A stretch of 51,054 nucleotides of DNA from Priapulus caudatus (Eukaryota; Priapulida; Priapulimorpha; Priapulimorphida; Priapulidae), in assembly GCF_000485595.1 (NCBI RefSeq), contig NW_014578024.1, positions 28,803-79,856 of the forward strand, in the 5' to 3' direction. The notes under the pieces were generated by a model. That model was not told the origin of the DNA. It saw nothing but the letters and a program-made list of their open reading frames with translations, and made no database searches. This document shows, piece after piece, positions 10,072 to 22,359 of this stretch. Position 1 is the first letter of the stretch. Every line of letters begins with the position of its first letter. Made by a program: the position numbers and the translations under genes.

Positions 10072-12010
10072 AAGTATAGACATCTCACATGCCCGATCGG
10101 GTAGAGCATGATGTCGATTAATAGCATTATAATCTTAACATCTCACAAATCAAGCTGTGTACCGATGAGAATGTCGATAAATAGGCCATTTCTAACTAGA
10201 CATCTCACGATGCACCGTAGTGTAGCGTGAAGATGCTATAAATATGCATATAATCTTAGACATCTCACATTGCAACGGCGTGTGTACGAGAGATGTTGAT
10301 ACAAATAAGCATGATAATCTAGACATTCTCACATGCACCCGGTCGTACGATGAGAATGTTCGATAAATAGCTATTAATAATCTAGACCATCTACATGCCG
10401 CGTGTGTTATCGATGAGATGTCGATAAGAATACGCATTATAGTATCTTAGTACGTCTCTAGCATGGCACGCGTGTGTTACGATTAGAGTCGATAAATACC
10501 ATTATAATCTTAGACAATCTCACATGGCACCCGTGGTGTACTGATTCAGATGTCTGATAAATAGCATTATATATCCTTAGACATCTCGACATTGCACTGC
10601 GTGTGTTATGATGAGATGTCTAGTAAATAGACTATAATCGTTAGACATCTCACATGCACGCGTGTCAGATGAGATCTTATAAATAGCATTATAGATCTTA
10701 GACATCTCACATGCACGCGTGTGTATCGATGAGATGTCGATAAATAGGTCATTATAGGATCTTAGACATCTCACATCACGCTGTGTGATGATGAGATGTT
10801 CGATAAATAGCAATATAATTCTTATTGACATCTCACAGGCACTGCGTGTGTATGAGAGATGTTTGATAAATAGCATTATAATCTTAGACAATCTCACCAT
10901 GCACGGGCGGTGTACGATGAGATGTCGATAAATAGCATTAGAATCTTAGACATCTCACATGCAATGCGTGTGTACGATGACGATTCGACTAAATAGCATT
11001 TATAATCTGGACATGCTCACATGCTACCGTTGTAACGATGAGATGTCGATAATAGAGTTATAATCTAGACATCTCACATCACGCTGTGTACGATGAAGAT
11101 CGATAATAGCATTATATATCTAGACATCTCACATGCACGCCGTTTGCTGATGAGATTGGATAAATAGCATTAAATCTTAGACCTCACATGCACACGTGTG
11201 TCTGATGAGATGTATAATTAGCGATTAAACTTAGACATCTCACATGGCACGCCGTGTGTCTGAGGAGATTCTATAAATATGCATTAATTAGATCTTAGAC
11301 ATCTCACATGCACCACGGTGTACGACTGATGAATGTCTATAAATAGCATTATAATCGTTCCACATCTCACATGCACGCGTGTGTACGATGAGATGCTATA
11401 AATAGCATTATATATCTTACACAGCTCACAGTGCACGCGTGTGTATGATGAGATTGTTGATAAATAGCATTATAATCTAGACAATTCTCACATGCACTGC
11501 ACGTGTTACGATGAGATTCGATCTAAGTAGCATTATAATAGTAACATTCACATGCACGCTCGTGGTGTACGATGAATGTCGATAAATAGCATATAACGTT
11601 AGACCATTCTCACTGGCACACGTGTGTACGATGAGATGTCGATAAATGAGTCATTAAATCTCGGACATTCTCACATGCCGCGTGTGTACGATGCAGATGT
11701 CGATAAAATCATTAATAATCTAGACATCTCACATGGCCATGCGTGTGTACGATGAGACGCTGTCTATAAATAGCATTATAATCTAGACCATCTCACATGC
11801 ACGGCGTGTGTAGATGCGATGTCCTATAATAAGCATATAATCTAGACATCTCACATGCACGTGGGTACGAGAGTATGGTCTATAAAATAGCATTATATAC
11901 TAGACATCTCACTATGCACGCGTGTGTATGATGAGATGTCGATAAATAGCATTATAATCTTAGACATCTCACATCGCGCGCGTGTGTATGAGTACACAAT
12001 CGATATAAAC
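10072..12010. repeat. 59-bp palindromic satellite, block 1
   Basis: About 32 monomers follow the pattern GACATCTCACATGCACGCG, TGTGTACGATGAGATGTC, then the AT-rich spacer GATAAATAGCATTATAATCT. GACATCTCA and TGAGATGTC form a 9-bp stem in every monomer. Copies vary by scattered single-base insertions and losses rather than shared variants, as in raw single-molecule reads. All reading frames here are artefacts. Confidence 0.93.
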
Positions 12011-12039
12011 GACAGCAAATTATGATGTCGTCATCTCTC

Positions 12040-13330
12040 TCGTGCGCACCCTGACGGTGCTAACGACGTGCAGCGCAATCCTCGGCAGGTGGTGCGCGGT
12101 GGAAGCGATGCTTCGGAGGACGAGGAACGAGAACGGGAACGGAGGGAGACCGTGTACAGCCAGCACCACTTGCTGGAGGAAAGCACGTCCCGCATCGCCG
12201 AGCTGGAGGAGGCGTCAAGCTGCCGCGGCGAGGTGCCAGGTAGGGGAATGTGAGAGGGAGAGAGGGAAGGTGATGTAGAGGGGAGGGGGGGAGGTGGTGG
12301 AGGAGTAGGCATCGGCCTGCATTGCATGAGCGGAGGAGAGGAGGCGGCAAGCCTATTGCGAGACCCACGTACGAATCACGGGGGAGGAGGAAGAGGGGGG
12401 AAGGTGGAGGAAAGCACGGCCCGCAATTCGCAGAGCTAGACGGAGGTGTAAGCTGCCGCGGAGCAACAGGTATGGTGGGAGGAGGGAGAGTGGAGGGAGA
12501 GAGGAGACCGCGGGAGGCGGTGGACGGAGGGCACGGCCGCATCTGCGAGCTAGAGGAGGCCGCAAGCTGCCTCAAAGAATCCAAACGTAACGAATCAGCT
12601 GGGGGAGGGGGAGAGGAGGTGGTGGAGAAGCGGCACAAGCGCTCGCGAGAACCCAGTAAACGAATCGAGGGAGAGGGTAGAGGAAAGGTGCTGCAGGAAG
12701 TGGCAAGATGCCCGCGAGAACCAGGTAAGAATCACGGGAATGGAGGGGGGGGAGGCGAGGCTCAAGAGAGTAATTAATGCACTCATAAAAACTGGATGAA
12801 ATCATGAGTGAGGCCAGAGGCGATCATCTGGCTATCCAGTCATCGGGTCTCTCATCAATTTGTTGAAAACGATCCAATTATGATACATAATACGTGATGC
12901 AATTGATAATTACGATTCCAGTGATGATCTAAATGTCAGGCTCGAAGTCCAGAACCAGAGCAACGAGGAGGCGCCAGAGTAGCTAGTCGAGAGAAATCAC
13001 AGCGATCAACCGATCGTGGAGCAGCAAGAAGCCAAGAAACTCTCAATTGTCGATCGGCGTACTAGGTAAATGCTAGGCTCTTACGTTTCTGCGGCGAAAA
13101 AGACGCTACGCAAGGGTACTACAAAACGTTAGCTCAAGATCACAAACTGTGGATCTGTGTCAGTTTCACACTGCATGTGTCAGTGTGTGGATTTTTCAGA
13201 ACTAATTGTCACACCTGCATCTTATCTATCATTTATCACCATTATCTATCACCTGTGTGAATTGTCACACCTGTGTGGATTGTCACAACTGTGTGGATTG
13301 TCACAACTGTGTGATTGCCACACCTGTGTA
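12040..13330 (+). pseudogene. Inverted noisy copy 1 of coiled-coil exons 3-4
   Basis: 12090-12245 matches the minus-strand exon 28821-28675 (VEAMLGRTRNENGK and LLEESTSRIAELEE words). 12250-12770 matches the donor minisatellite beyond it. 12940-13070 matches exon 27911-27769 (NQSNEEAQRLVEE), and 13070-13300 matches the following intron. Indels break the frame several times: the exon-4 copy reads CAGAGTAG where the other locus keeps an open frame. It is either a decayed inverted duplication or an unpolished read inserted during gap filling. Confidence 0.8.
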
Positions 13331-13395
13331 AATTGTCACACCTGTGTGGATTTGTCACATCTATCTGATTTGTCACACCTGTATGACACAAGTCA
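13196..13395. repeat. ~19-bp minisatellite (CACACCTGTGTGGATTGT)n
   Basis: About nine imperfect copies of TGTCACACCTGTGTGGAT. A single equivalent unit is present at the homologous site on the other copy (about 27600-27650, reverse complement), so the array is expanded here relative to that locus. Confidence 0.85.
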
Positions 13396-13419
13396 CGCCG
13401 GCATCATATCAGAAATACA

Positions 13420-13640
13420 TACCATGTGAGTACAGTAACTCGTGCATACATTACCATGTGAGTACAGTAACTCGTGGCATACATTACCATGTGAGTACAC
13501 AGTTAACTCGGTGGCATAACATTCACCAGCTGAGTACAATAATGTCGTGGCGTACATTACCATGTGAGTACAATAATTCGTGGCATACATTACCATGTGA
13601 GTACAATAATTCGTGGCGTACATTACCATAGCAGTACAAT
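13420..13640. repeat. 33-bp minisatellite
   Basis: Six to seven copies of a unit containing CATGTGAGTACAATAATTCG and TGGCATACATTAC, with exact 33-bp spacing between clean copies (13561 and 13594). Each copy includes TGTGAGTAC, a splice-donor-like word. Confidence 0.88.
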
Positions 13641-13715
13641 AACACGTGAAATTAACTGGAAAAATTGAAAACAAGTTGAGAGATCGAGTTTACATCGTCG
13701 TCGTCGTTGCTATAG

Positions 13716-13870
13716 GAACGCGAGCGCGCAGCAGCAGACGCTGGATCGGGAAGCTGCGGAGCTGCGGCGGGACCTTCAGCAGGAGCGCGAGGAGAACGAA
13801 GCCCACGTCAGCGAGCTCGAGGAGCAGCTGCGTAGCAACCGCAACCTCCTCATCCGCAAGCAGCAGCAAG
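13716..13870 (+). CDS. Coiled-coil exon on the plus strand (opposite to the gene)
   Basis: Acceptor TGCTATAG|GAAC and donor CAGCAAG|GTGCGC bound a clean 155-bp exon. It codes QQTLDREAAELRRDLQQERE and then ENEAHVSELEEQLRSNRNLL. Heptad spacing and composition match the large minus-strand coiled-coil protein. It is most simply a missing exon of that gene lying in an inverted block, placed after the exon at 23880-23725. Alternatively it belongs to a nearby paralogue. It ends in phase 1. Confidence 0.7.
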
Positions 13871-13874
13871 GTGC

Positions 13875-14900
13875 GCTGGAGGAAGAGGGGAGAGGGGGGA
13901 GGGGTGGGTGCGGCCGACGGTTGAACGATGCAGGCGGTGACTCATGGGGAGGGGTCCGGTGGTCGGTATTTTTCTATTATCGTTGTCAGAAATTTCGTTT
14001 AGTTTTCTTACCTTTGTTTTGTGTAATTTCTTTAATTTTACATTACAAATATACAGGCCATCGAATATCCAGATTTTGTTGGCGAGAATTACCGCCCCAG
14101 AGGGCTGGTAACAGTAATTTTTATAACCAGCCCTTCCACATAATTACCAGCCTCACAATTTGTTGTAAAATAAGGTCAATGTTTCACGCTTGCATCTTTA
14201 TTTCAAATTTGTAAAATGTTGATTAGAGTTATGGTGTGATTTCCTCAGGTAAAACAGTAATGTAGCATAAATAAAAAAAGTTAAGTTCTCGCTAACGACG
14301 GCTGAAACCACCGCTCGGAGGGCCGTGTTTGCCAATGTTACCAGGCCCCCAAATAATTGTCGGCATAATGTCGGTGGGCTGATGATAATTTCGCGCCCTG
14401 CTATAATTAATTACTTTAATTAATTACTTTATATAAATAATTAATGTGATTTCTTTTATTTTTTTAAATTTGCTTTATTAATTGATGATCGTAACAAGTG
14501 ATGCTTATTCAAGTTATGATTACACCTTGGTTTATAATTACTGACAAAAGGACAGCTAGATGTAATTTTAATCATTACATCTTTAACATATTTTAATCTA
14601 TTTAATTATTACATCTATGTGACGAGATCGTTGCAGTAAGGTAGAATAACATCTAAGCGACGACACGATATTACAGTGAAAAATATATGATCATATATAA
14701 TACATAATATATATATATAATATAATAATAATAAAATAAAAATATATAATAAATAATATATAAATAATAATTATATAATCAAAATATATGATAAATAAGT
14801 ATATAGTAAAAATTATATAATAAAAATATATAACAAATCATATAATAATATAATACAATAATCTGTGACAGTGATCTCACTCATCAGCCACTCATTCCTC
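13875..14900. other. AT-rich stretch up to the gap, no gene seen
   Basis: It begins with a purine-rich splice-side segment and becomes strongly AT-rich (TATATAAT words) toward the gap. I see no coding pattern, hairpin or array. Confidence 0.6.
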
Positions 14901-14925
14901 NNNNNNNNNNNNNNNNNNNNNNNNN
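14901..14925. other. Assembly gap of exactly 25 N
   Basis: Twenty-five N separate two AT-rich flanks. A fixed 25-N run is a placeholder left by some long-read gap-filling tools when a gap is only partly or over-filled, so its true size is unknown. This fits the raw-read-like noise on both sides. Confidence 0.95.
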
Positions 14926-15139
14926 ATTTACCTTATAAAATATTCATATTATTAATAACTATTAATCATTATTTATTATTTAGTTATTAATTTAACTATA
15001 ATATAATTATTAAATTAAAACAATTAAATTTATTGACAAAACGCGATCGACAATTGATTAGAATCACATTTATTTTAATGTAGTCACGTGAAAACTGCTG
15101 TAACCTTCTTGCTATATTAATTATTTAATATACGCAAAA

Positions 15140-16370
15140 GTGGCAGAACGACCAGCTACTAATACTAGTACTCTGTACTAATACCAGTTGCTAATACTCT
15201 ATACTCAATTTTCCAAGTATGGTTTACTAAGTACTAATACAGTTGTTGAATACTCTATACTTAATTCCAAGTAGTTACTAAGTACTAATTACCAGTGCTA
15301 ATACTCTATACTAATTCCAAGTACGTTACTGAAAAAAAAAAGTACTAATACCAGTGCTAATTACTCTACACTACTTCCAAGTACGTTACTAAGTACTTAA
15401 TTACAAGTGGCGTGCTAATTACTCTATAACTAATTCCAAGTACGATTACTAAGTACTAATTACCCAGTGCCTTAATACTCATATATACTATTCAAGTACA
15501 TTACTAATGTACTAATACCTAGTGTTAATACTCTTATACTAATTCCCAAGTAATGTTATAAGTACTAATACCATGCTAATACTTCTATACTATATTCCAA
15601 GGTACGGTTACTAAGTATTAATACAGGCAGTGCTAATACGTCTACACTAATTTTCAAGGTACGTTTACTAAGTACTAATACCAGTGCTAATACTCTATAC
15701 TAATTCCAAGTACGTTACTAAGTACTAATACCAGTGCTAATACTCTATACTAATTCCAAGTACGTTACTAAGTACTAATACCAGTGCTAATACTCTACAC
15801 TAATTCCAAGTATTGTTAACTAAGTACTTAATACCAGTTGCTAATAACTCTATACCTAATTCCAAGTACGTTACTAAGTACTAAACCAGTGCTAATACTC
15901 TATACTAATTCCAAGTACTTACTAAGTACTAATACCAGTGCTAATACTCTACACTAATTTCCAAGTACAGTTTACTAAGTACTACATACAAGTGTCTAAT
16001 ACTTTATTACTGAATTCATAGTACGATTACTAAGTACTTAATTGCCAGTGATATACTTCTATACTAAATTCCAAGTACATACTAAGTACTAATACGTGTT
16101 AAATTACTCATACTAATTCCAAGTAGTTACAAGTACTAATACCAGGCTAATACTCTATACTAATTCCAAGTACGTTACTAAGTACTAATACCAGGCAGTG
16201 CTAATTACTCTACACTAATTCAAGCTACGCTATACTAAGTACTAATACTCATGTGCTAATGACTCGTATACTAATTTACAAGTACATTGATACAGTACTA
16301 ATACCCAGTGTAATCATTCCTATACTTAATTTCAAGTACGTTATTAAGCACTAATACCAGTGCGAATACT
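15140..16370. repeat. 50-bp satellite
   Basis: About 24 copies of a 50-bp monomer: AAGTACTAATACCAGTGCTA, ATACTCTATACTAATTCCAA, GTACGTTACT. The clean copies at 15671, 15721 and 15771 are exactly 50 bp apart. Others carry scattered indels. The tract ends about 115 bases before the exon at 16485. Confidence 0.95.
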
Positions 16371-16484
16371 CGGTAGACGATCCAAGTTCCCAAGAACCCA
16401 ACATTACCGACACGGTGATACTCATAGTATATCGCTGTCATCTCACTCGCCCCCCCGCATCCCTCTCCCCCGTCTCTCTTCCAG

Positions 16485-16687
16485 GGCACCGCCGCGAAGG
16501 AGCAGAATTCAACCCAGCTGGTGGACTCGTTGAACAAGCGCGCGGCGGAGGACCAGGCGCGGGTCGAGCGGTCGGAGGTGGCCCGCCCCGGCTCGGGACG
16601 ACGAGGAGGGACCTCGACAGACTCGCCGTGAAGCTGAGAAGCCAGAAGGACGCGCACGCGAGAGAGATGGCGGCGCGCGGCGAGGCG
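16485..16687 (+). CDS. Coiled-coil exon on the plus strand with a frameshift
   Basis: A pyrimidine-rich acceptor (CTCTCTTCCAG|GGC) precedes QNSTQLVDSLNKRAAEDQAR, then VERSEV. After one base is lost or gained near 16590-16610, the frame continues as DLDRLAVKLRSQKDAHAREM. The end near GAGGCG|GTTAGT is a weak donor. It is the same protein type as the minus-strand gene but in opposite orientation. It is bordered by the 50-bp satellite on the left and the 59-bp satellite on the right, as expected for the exon preceding 10047-9855 if the block is flipped. Confidence 0.6.
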
Positions 16688-16739
16688 GTTAGTGCAGACA
16701 CCTCGACATGCGCGGCAGACACAGCGGTTGCATTTATCT

Positions 16740-16875
16740 TTATAGCAGTATATATATATGTAATATAGTATTTAAATAATATATATAAATAATTATATAT
16801 TAAATAAATATATTACTATATATATATATATATATAAATATATATATATATTATATGTATATATATATAAATATA
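16740..16875. repeat. (TA)n-rich low-complexity tract
   Basis: ATATATAT runs lie between the plus-strand exon and the 59-bp satellite. There is no coding content. Confidence 0.9.
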
Positions 16876-16877
16876 GT

Positions 16878-19300
16878 CTGTAGCATTATAATGTTAGTCA
16901 TTTTGCACGTGTTGGTTTTTAACATGGGAATATAATCTTAGACATCTTGCATGCATGCGTGTGTAAGAATCAGATGTCGATAATAGATATAAGTCTTAAC
17001 ATCTCCATGCACGCCGTGCTGTACGAGTGAGATGTCGATAAATAAAGCATTATATCTTAAACATCTCAACATGCCAGCGTGTGGTACGATGAAAGATGTC
17101 GATAAATTAGCATTTATAATCTTAGACATCTCACATGCACGCGTGTGTACGCATGAGATGTCTATAAAATAGCATTATAATCTTAGACATCTCACATGCA
17201 CTATTGTGATACGACTTGAGATGTTTGATAAATAGCCATTGTATAATTCTTAGACATTCTCACATGCACTGTGTGTATGATGAGATGTTGATATAGCAAT
17301 TTAATCTTAGAACATCTCACATGCACGCGTCGTGTACGATTGAGATGTCGATAAATAGCAATTAGTAATCTTAGACCATCTCACATGCACGCGTGTGTAC
17401 GATGAGATGTCGATAAATAGCCAATTATAATCTTAGACATCTCACATGCACGCGTGTGTATGATGAGTATGTCTATAATAGCATTATATCTTAGACATAT
17501 CCACATGCACTGCGTCGTGTACGATGATGATCGTCTATTAAATAGCATTTATAATCTTAGCACATCTCACATGCACGCATGTGTACGATGAGGATGTTTC
17601 GATAATTAGCATTAATAATCTTAGACATCTCACATGCACGCGTTGTGTACGATTGACGATGTCGATAAATAGCCATTATAATATAGACATCTCCCACATG
17701 CCACGTCGTCGACCGATGAGATGTCGGCATAAATAGCATTATAATCTTATGACATTCTCACATGCCAGCGTGTGTATGAGCAGATGTTCGATAAAATAGC
17801 ATTTATATCTTAGACAATTTATTTTTTATCACATGCCGCGTGTGTACGATGAGATGTCGATAAACTAGCATTATAATCTTAGACATATCTCACATTGCAC
17901 TGCGTGTGTACGATGAGATGTCTATAAAATAGCATTAAATCTTAGAACATCTCAACATGGCATCGGTCATTTGTGTACGATGAGATTGTTGATAATTAAT
18001 ACATATAAATCTTAGACATCTCACCATGCTACGCCGTCGTGTCGCATGTATGAATTCGTCGAATATAATAGCATTTAATCTATATGACATCTCACATGCA
18101 CGCGTGTGTACTATGAGTGGCGATAAATAGCGTTAGTAATCTTTAGACATCTCCATTGCACGCGTGTGTCGATGGAATGTCGATGAAATAGCATTATTTA
18201 ATCTTAGACATCTCACGATGCCACGCTGTCGGCGCTGTGTACTGATCAGATGTCGATAAATTAGCATTATAATCTTAGACATCTCACATGCACGCGTGTG
18301 TATCGATGAGATGTCTTATAAACTAGCATTATAATCTATAGACATCTCACATGCACGCGTTGTTATTTATGAGATGCTCTATATAATAGCCATTTTATAA
18401 TCTTAGAACATCTTCACATGCAGCGTGTGTACGATGAGATGTCGATAAGATCAGCATTTACTAATCTTTAGACATCTCACATGCACGCGTGTGTTATGAT
18501 GCAGATGTCGATAAATAGCATTGATAATTCTTAGACATCTCACATGCACGCGTGTGTATGTGAGAATGTCGATAAATACGCATTATAATCTTAGCACACT
18601 CACATGCACGCGTGTGTTACGATGAGATGTCACTAAATAGCATTTATAATCTTAGACATCTCACAGCAGCTGTGTACCGATGAGATGGTCTATAAATAGG
18701 CATTGATAATCTTCGACATCTCACATGCACGCGTGTGTACGATGAGATGTCTATAAATAGCATTATAATTTTAGAGCATCTCACATGCACGCGTGTGATC
18801 TGATGGATGTCGATACAATAGCATTATAATCTTAGACATCCTCACATGCACCGCCCGTCGGGACTCTGTGTCGAAGAGACTGTCTGATAGAATCAGCATT
18901 TAATCTTAGACATCTCACATGCACGCGTGTGTACGATGAGCATGTCAGATAAATAGCATTATAATCTTAGACATCTCACATGCACGCGTGTGTCTGATGA
19001 GATGTCTATAAATAGCATTATAATCTTAGACATCTCACCATGCCACACGTGTGCTTACGATGAGATGTCTATAAATAGCATTTATTATCTTACACATCTC
19101 ACATGCACGCGTCGTGTACGATGAGATGTCTATAAATAGCATTTATATCTTTTACACATCTCACATGCACGCGTGTGTATTGATGGATGTGTATAAATAG
19201 CATTATAATCTTAGACATCTCAATGCACGCTGGTGGTAACGATTGGAGATGTCGATTAAATCAGCATTATAATATCTAGACATCTCACATGCACGACAAC
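16878..19300. repeat. 59-bp palindromic satellite, block 2
   Basis: About 41 monomers of the same unit and same orientation as block 1. Error density varies along the array, with nearly perfect copies around 18280-19030 and heavily corrupted ones elsewhere. GACATCTCA...TGAGATGTC again frames a near-palindromic CATGCACGCGTGTGTACG core. Confidence 0.95.
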
Positions 19301-19640
19301 AGGAACAGCAATGCACTCACAGAACATGATATCACGTAACGCCCCTGAACCAAATATCATAGCAATAATGCTCACCACCGTTTAATGGAGAAATAACACG
19401 AAATTATACTACCAAATAATATCACCCTCCCTATAATAACATAACCTAATGCCTCAAATCTCCTCTGCACAACCCACGGCCGCCTGCCTGAAAAGCGGAA
19501 AGCCGACATAATAACTACAAAAAATAATATCGACATCATCTCTAACTCTCCCAAATATATCAATAGACCACTTACTCACGATAGCTGCTGCCAATTAGAT
19601 TACTGTTCTAATCGCTTTCTACAGATAGCACTCGCGATCA
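19301..19640. other. Non-satellite island within the 59-bp array
   Basis: About 320 bases of unrelated sequence interrupt the array. The longest minus reading (63 residues, hydrophobic, SILFFVVIMSAFRF) has no recognised relative and no splice context. It could be an insertion or another gap-filling read. Confidence 0.4.
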
Positions 19641-20200
19641 CCGTTCCTTGTGTGTCATAACGATGCATGATGTTCGTCTCGATAAATAGCATGGTATAAC
19701 CTTATATATTGAACATCTCCACATGGCACACGTGTGTACGTCGATGATGATGTCGATAAATTAGCATTGATATCATTTCTTGGACATTCTCTATCCAACT
19801 GTACGCGTGGGTGTACGATGAGAGTGTCGTATAAATAGCCTCATATAATCTTAGACATCTCACATGCCCCATGCGTGTGCGTACATTACGAACGGATCTG
19901 CAATGAATAGCTGACTATGACGGAACTATGCATCTAGTTATATATGGGCTGTAGCAACAGTAACTGCCTCAATGCACACAACTAGCAAGCTTGTATGTGT
20001 AAAGGTACGATTTGAATGTCTATAAATAGCATTATTAATCTTAGACATCTGGACTATGTGCAACCAGATTAGTAGAATATGATATCTAGATGAGATGTCT
20101 ATAACACATAAGAATTTATGAAATCTTAGCACATCTCCACGGCACACGGCGTGTGTATGATGAGATGATCAGATAATTGCCATTATAATGCTTAGCCACC
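19640..20200. repeat. 59-bp satellite, degraded tail
   Basis: Scattered partial monomers (ATCTTAGACATCTCACATG, GATGTCGATAAAT) are mixed with unrelated sequence. Sequence quality looks poor. Confidence 0.7.
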
Positions 20201-20529
20201 ATGACTTCACCATTGCGCGCTCGTGGCAGGGCCTGCTCAACGACTCTACAACATCGGATAAACGACCAAGGATCTAATGATTGTCGTCAATGCTCATCTT
20301 CGTCGCGCACATGACAGGTGATATACTAACGACAGTTAGGCAGCGCATCCTTCGATATGAGTCCGCGGACGCACACGACGGTTGGGAAGCTTGATTGCTC
20401 GGTACGTGAGACGTCGTCCGAACTCTACCTGCAGAACGGGAAGCTGGAGGGTGGAGCTCTATATACTGGGATATAGAGACGCAAACAGCTCTCACCATCA
20501 ACCTAACTTTGACTGATAGAGACTGGCTT

Positions 20530-22350
20530 ATAAGCACGGATCCCGCCATTCGCCGAGCTGGATGAAGTAAGCTAGCCAATTGATTTCAGTACTGGAAGTG
20601 TCAACGCGACGCGGAGAACGCCCAGGTAATGGGGGAAGTATAAAACGGTATTGTAAGACAACACTCACTGACATACATACATCAGGTACTGCCGCTTACT
20701 ACTAGTGTGAGAGGGACGAGAGGCGAAGTGATGCGAGGAAGGTGAGAGGGTAGGGACGGTTGGCGTTGGAGGAGAAGCTACGGCGGCTCGCATTGCCAGA
20801 GCTGGAGGCAGAGGTGACGGCGCACAGCATTGCGATTGTATGAATTAACTATCATAGGTTATTATATATAGATCAAATCATATAGCGCCAAATTCACGGG
20901 CTACCGCTGATACAAAAAGGTGTCATGGAAGGAAGTACGATAGAGCGCAAATCTTACGGTATACTTCGGGTCAAACCGGGATTTTGGGAGCGATAAGCTG
21001 ACAGAGCCCGACTCTATTGCAGAGCGGTATCTCTATATTTAGATAAGAGGACATAGATAAGGCTGCGCGCGTGAGACACTCTCAGGTATTGCGCGAGGAG
21101 GGAGTATTGGTGTGATGTGTGAGAGTTGTAGCGGACGCAGCGGTGAAGGCATAAAGAGGTGGAGGAAGGGGGCTCAAACGGCCCGCATTTGCTGTAGCCG
21201 TAGAGGCAGGCGCAACGCTGATCCCTCACAAAGAACCAGACTAGTTACGAATCAGGCGGTCCGCGGAGGGGGAGAGCGGATTGACCTCTCTACTAATCTG
21301 CGCTGGAGCGCATTGCGCAAGAGACGCGCTCAGGCAGACGCACCATCGTTGCTGGAGAACCCAAGAGATCCGACCAGTCACCTCGTCACCACGAACTAAT
21401 CGAAGGGAGAGTGGGAGATCGCTGGAACCCGGCGGCGCAGACCTGGCACGATGGTAAAGGTATCGCTGCAGACGGAAAGAGTGTCAAGCGGACGGTGGCA
21501 ACTGCGGGGGAAGATGTGTGCAGGCCCTGAGACCCGACCAGTTCGGGTTCAGACGAATCACCGGGGAGGGCGATAACCCGGTCGTCAATGGCTGAGTTGA
21601 AGGCTGCAAGGGGAGGGGGGGAGGGAGTGGCTATTAGAGTCGAGAATTATAGTGCGCCACTCAATAAGGAAGCATATGGATGTCGAAATCATGCAGTGTG
21701 AGAGCAGAGGGATCATTGGCTGATCCAAGTAACGTGTCTTCTCCTCGACAGAGTTTTGCACGCCGACGGACGGCGCTGAAACCTGACGGGCGGCGGCGGC
21801 GACACGTCGCGGTTCGTTGGCCACGAGTTTGAAAACTTTTTGATCAAATTTATTGATTAGCCCAGGTGCAATACCGTGATTGTTGCCAATTGGGCACTCA
21901 ATTTAACGATTCCAGAGATGCAGGACTGATCTATTAATGTCATGGCTTTCAGGCAGTACGCTCCACGGAACCAGAGCAAGAGGAGGCCGCGAGACGAGCT
22001 AGTCTCGCAACTTGAACAAGTCATCTGGAACGCGAGGTTAAACAGATCGTGGAGCAGTAAGGAATCAAGATAATCTCTCAATGTTGGCGAGATCGACTCC
22101 GCTACTAGGTATCTGCTAGGTTCTTACGTCTTCACCCACTGCCCGCGAAAAGACGGCTCACGACAAGCGTTACTATTAACTCAAAACGTCTAGCGGTCCA
22201 AGATCCACAGGAACTCCTGTGGGCGTGGACTCCTCTGTGTTCACAGGTCTATCACATCTCTGCCGATTGTGCACGTGTGTGACTTTTTCACACTGAAATT
22301 TGTCACACTTGCATCTTATCTCACATTTATCATCACATGTTTACTTCGCT
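20530..22350 (+). pseudogene. Inverted noisy copy 2 of coiled-coil exons 3-4
   Basis: Fragments match the exon-3 repeat end (CATTGCCAGAGCTGGAGG near 20800 and GAACC...ACGAATCA words near 21240-21560). 21880-22130 matches exon 4 (AACCAGAGCAAGAGGAGG, GATCGTGGAGCAG, TCTCTCAATG). 22180-22340 matches the intron beyond it. The corruption is heavier than in copy 1. It faces the minus-strand original (28821-27769), so exons 5-11 lie between inverted copies. Confidence 0.7.
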
Positions 22351-22359
22351 CTATCACCT

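Noticed and set aside
10072-19300. CRISPR-like spacing of the 59-bp units
   Set aside because: There are no unique spacers; the whole unit repeats head to tail and the genome is clearly eukaryotic with spliced genes. It is a satellite.
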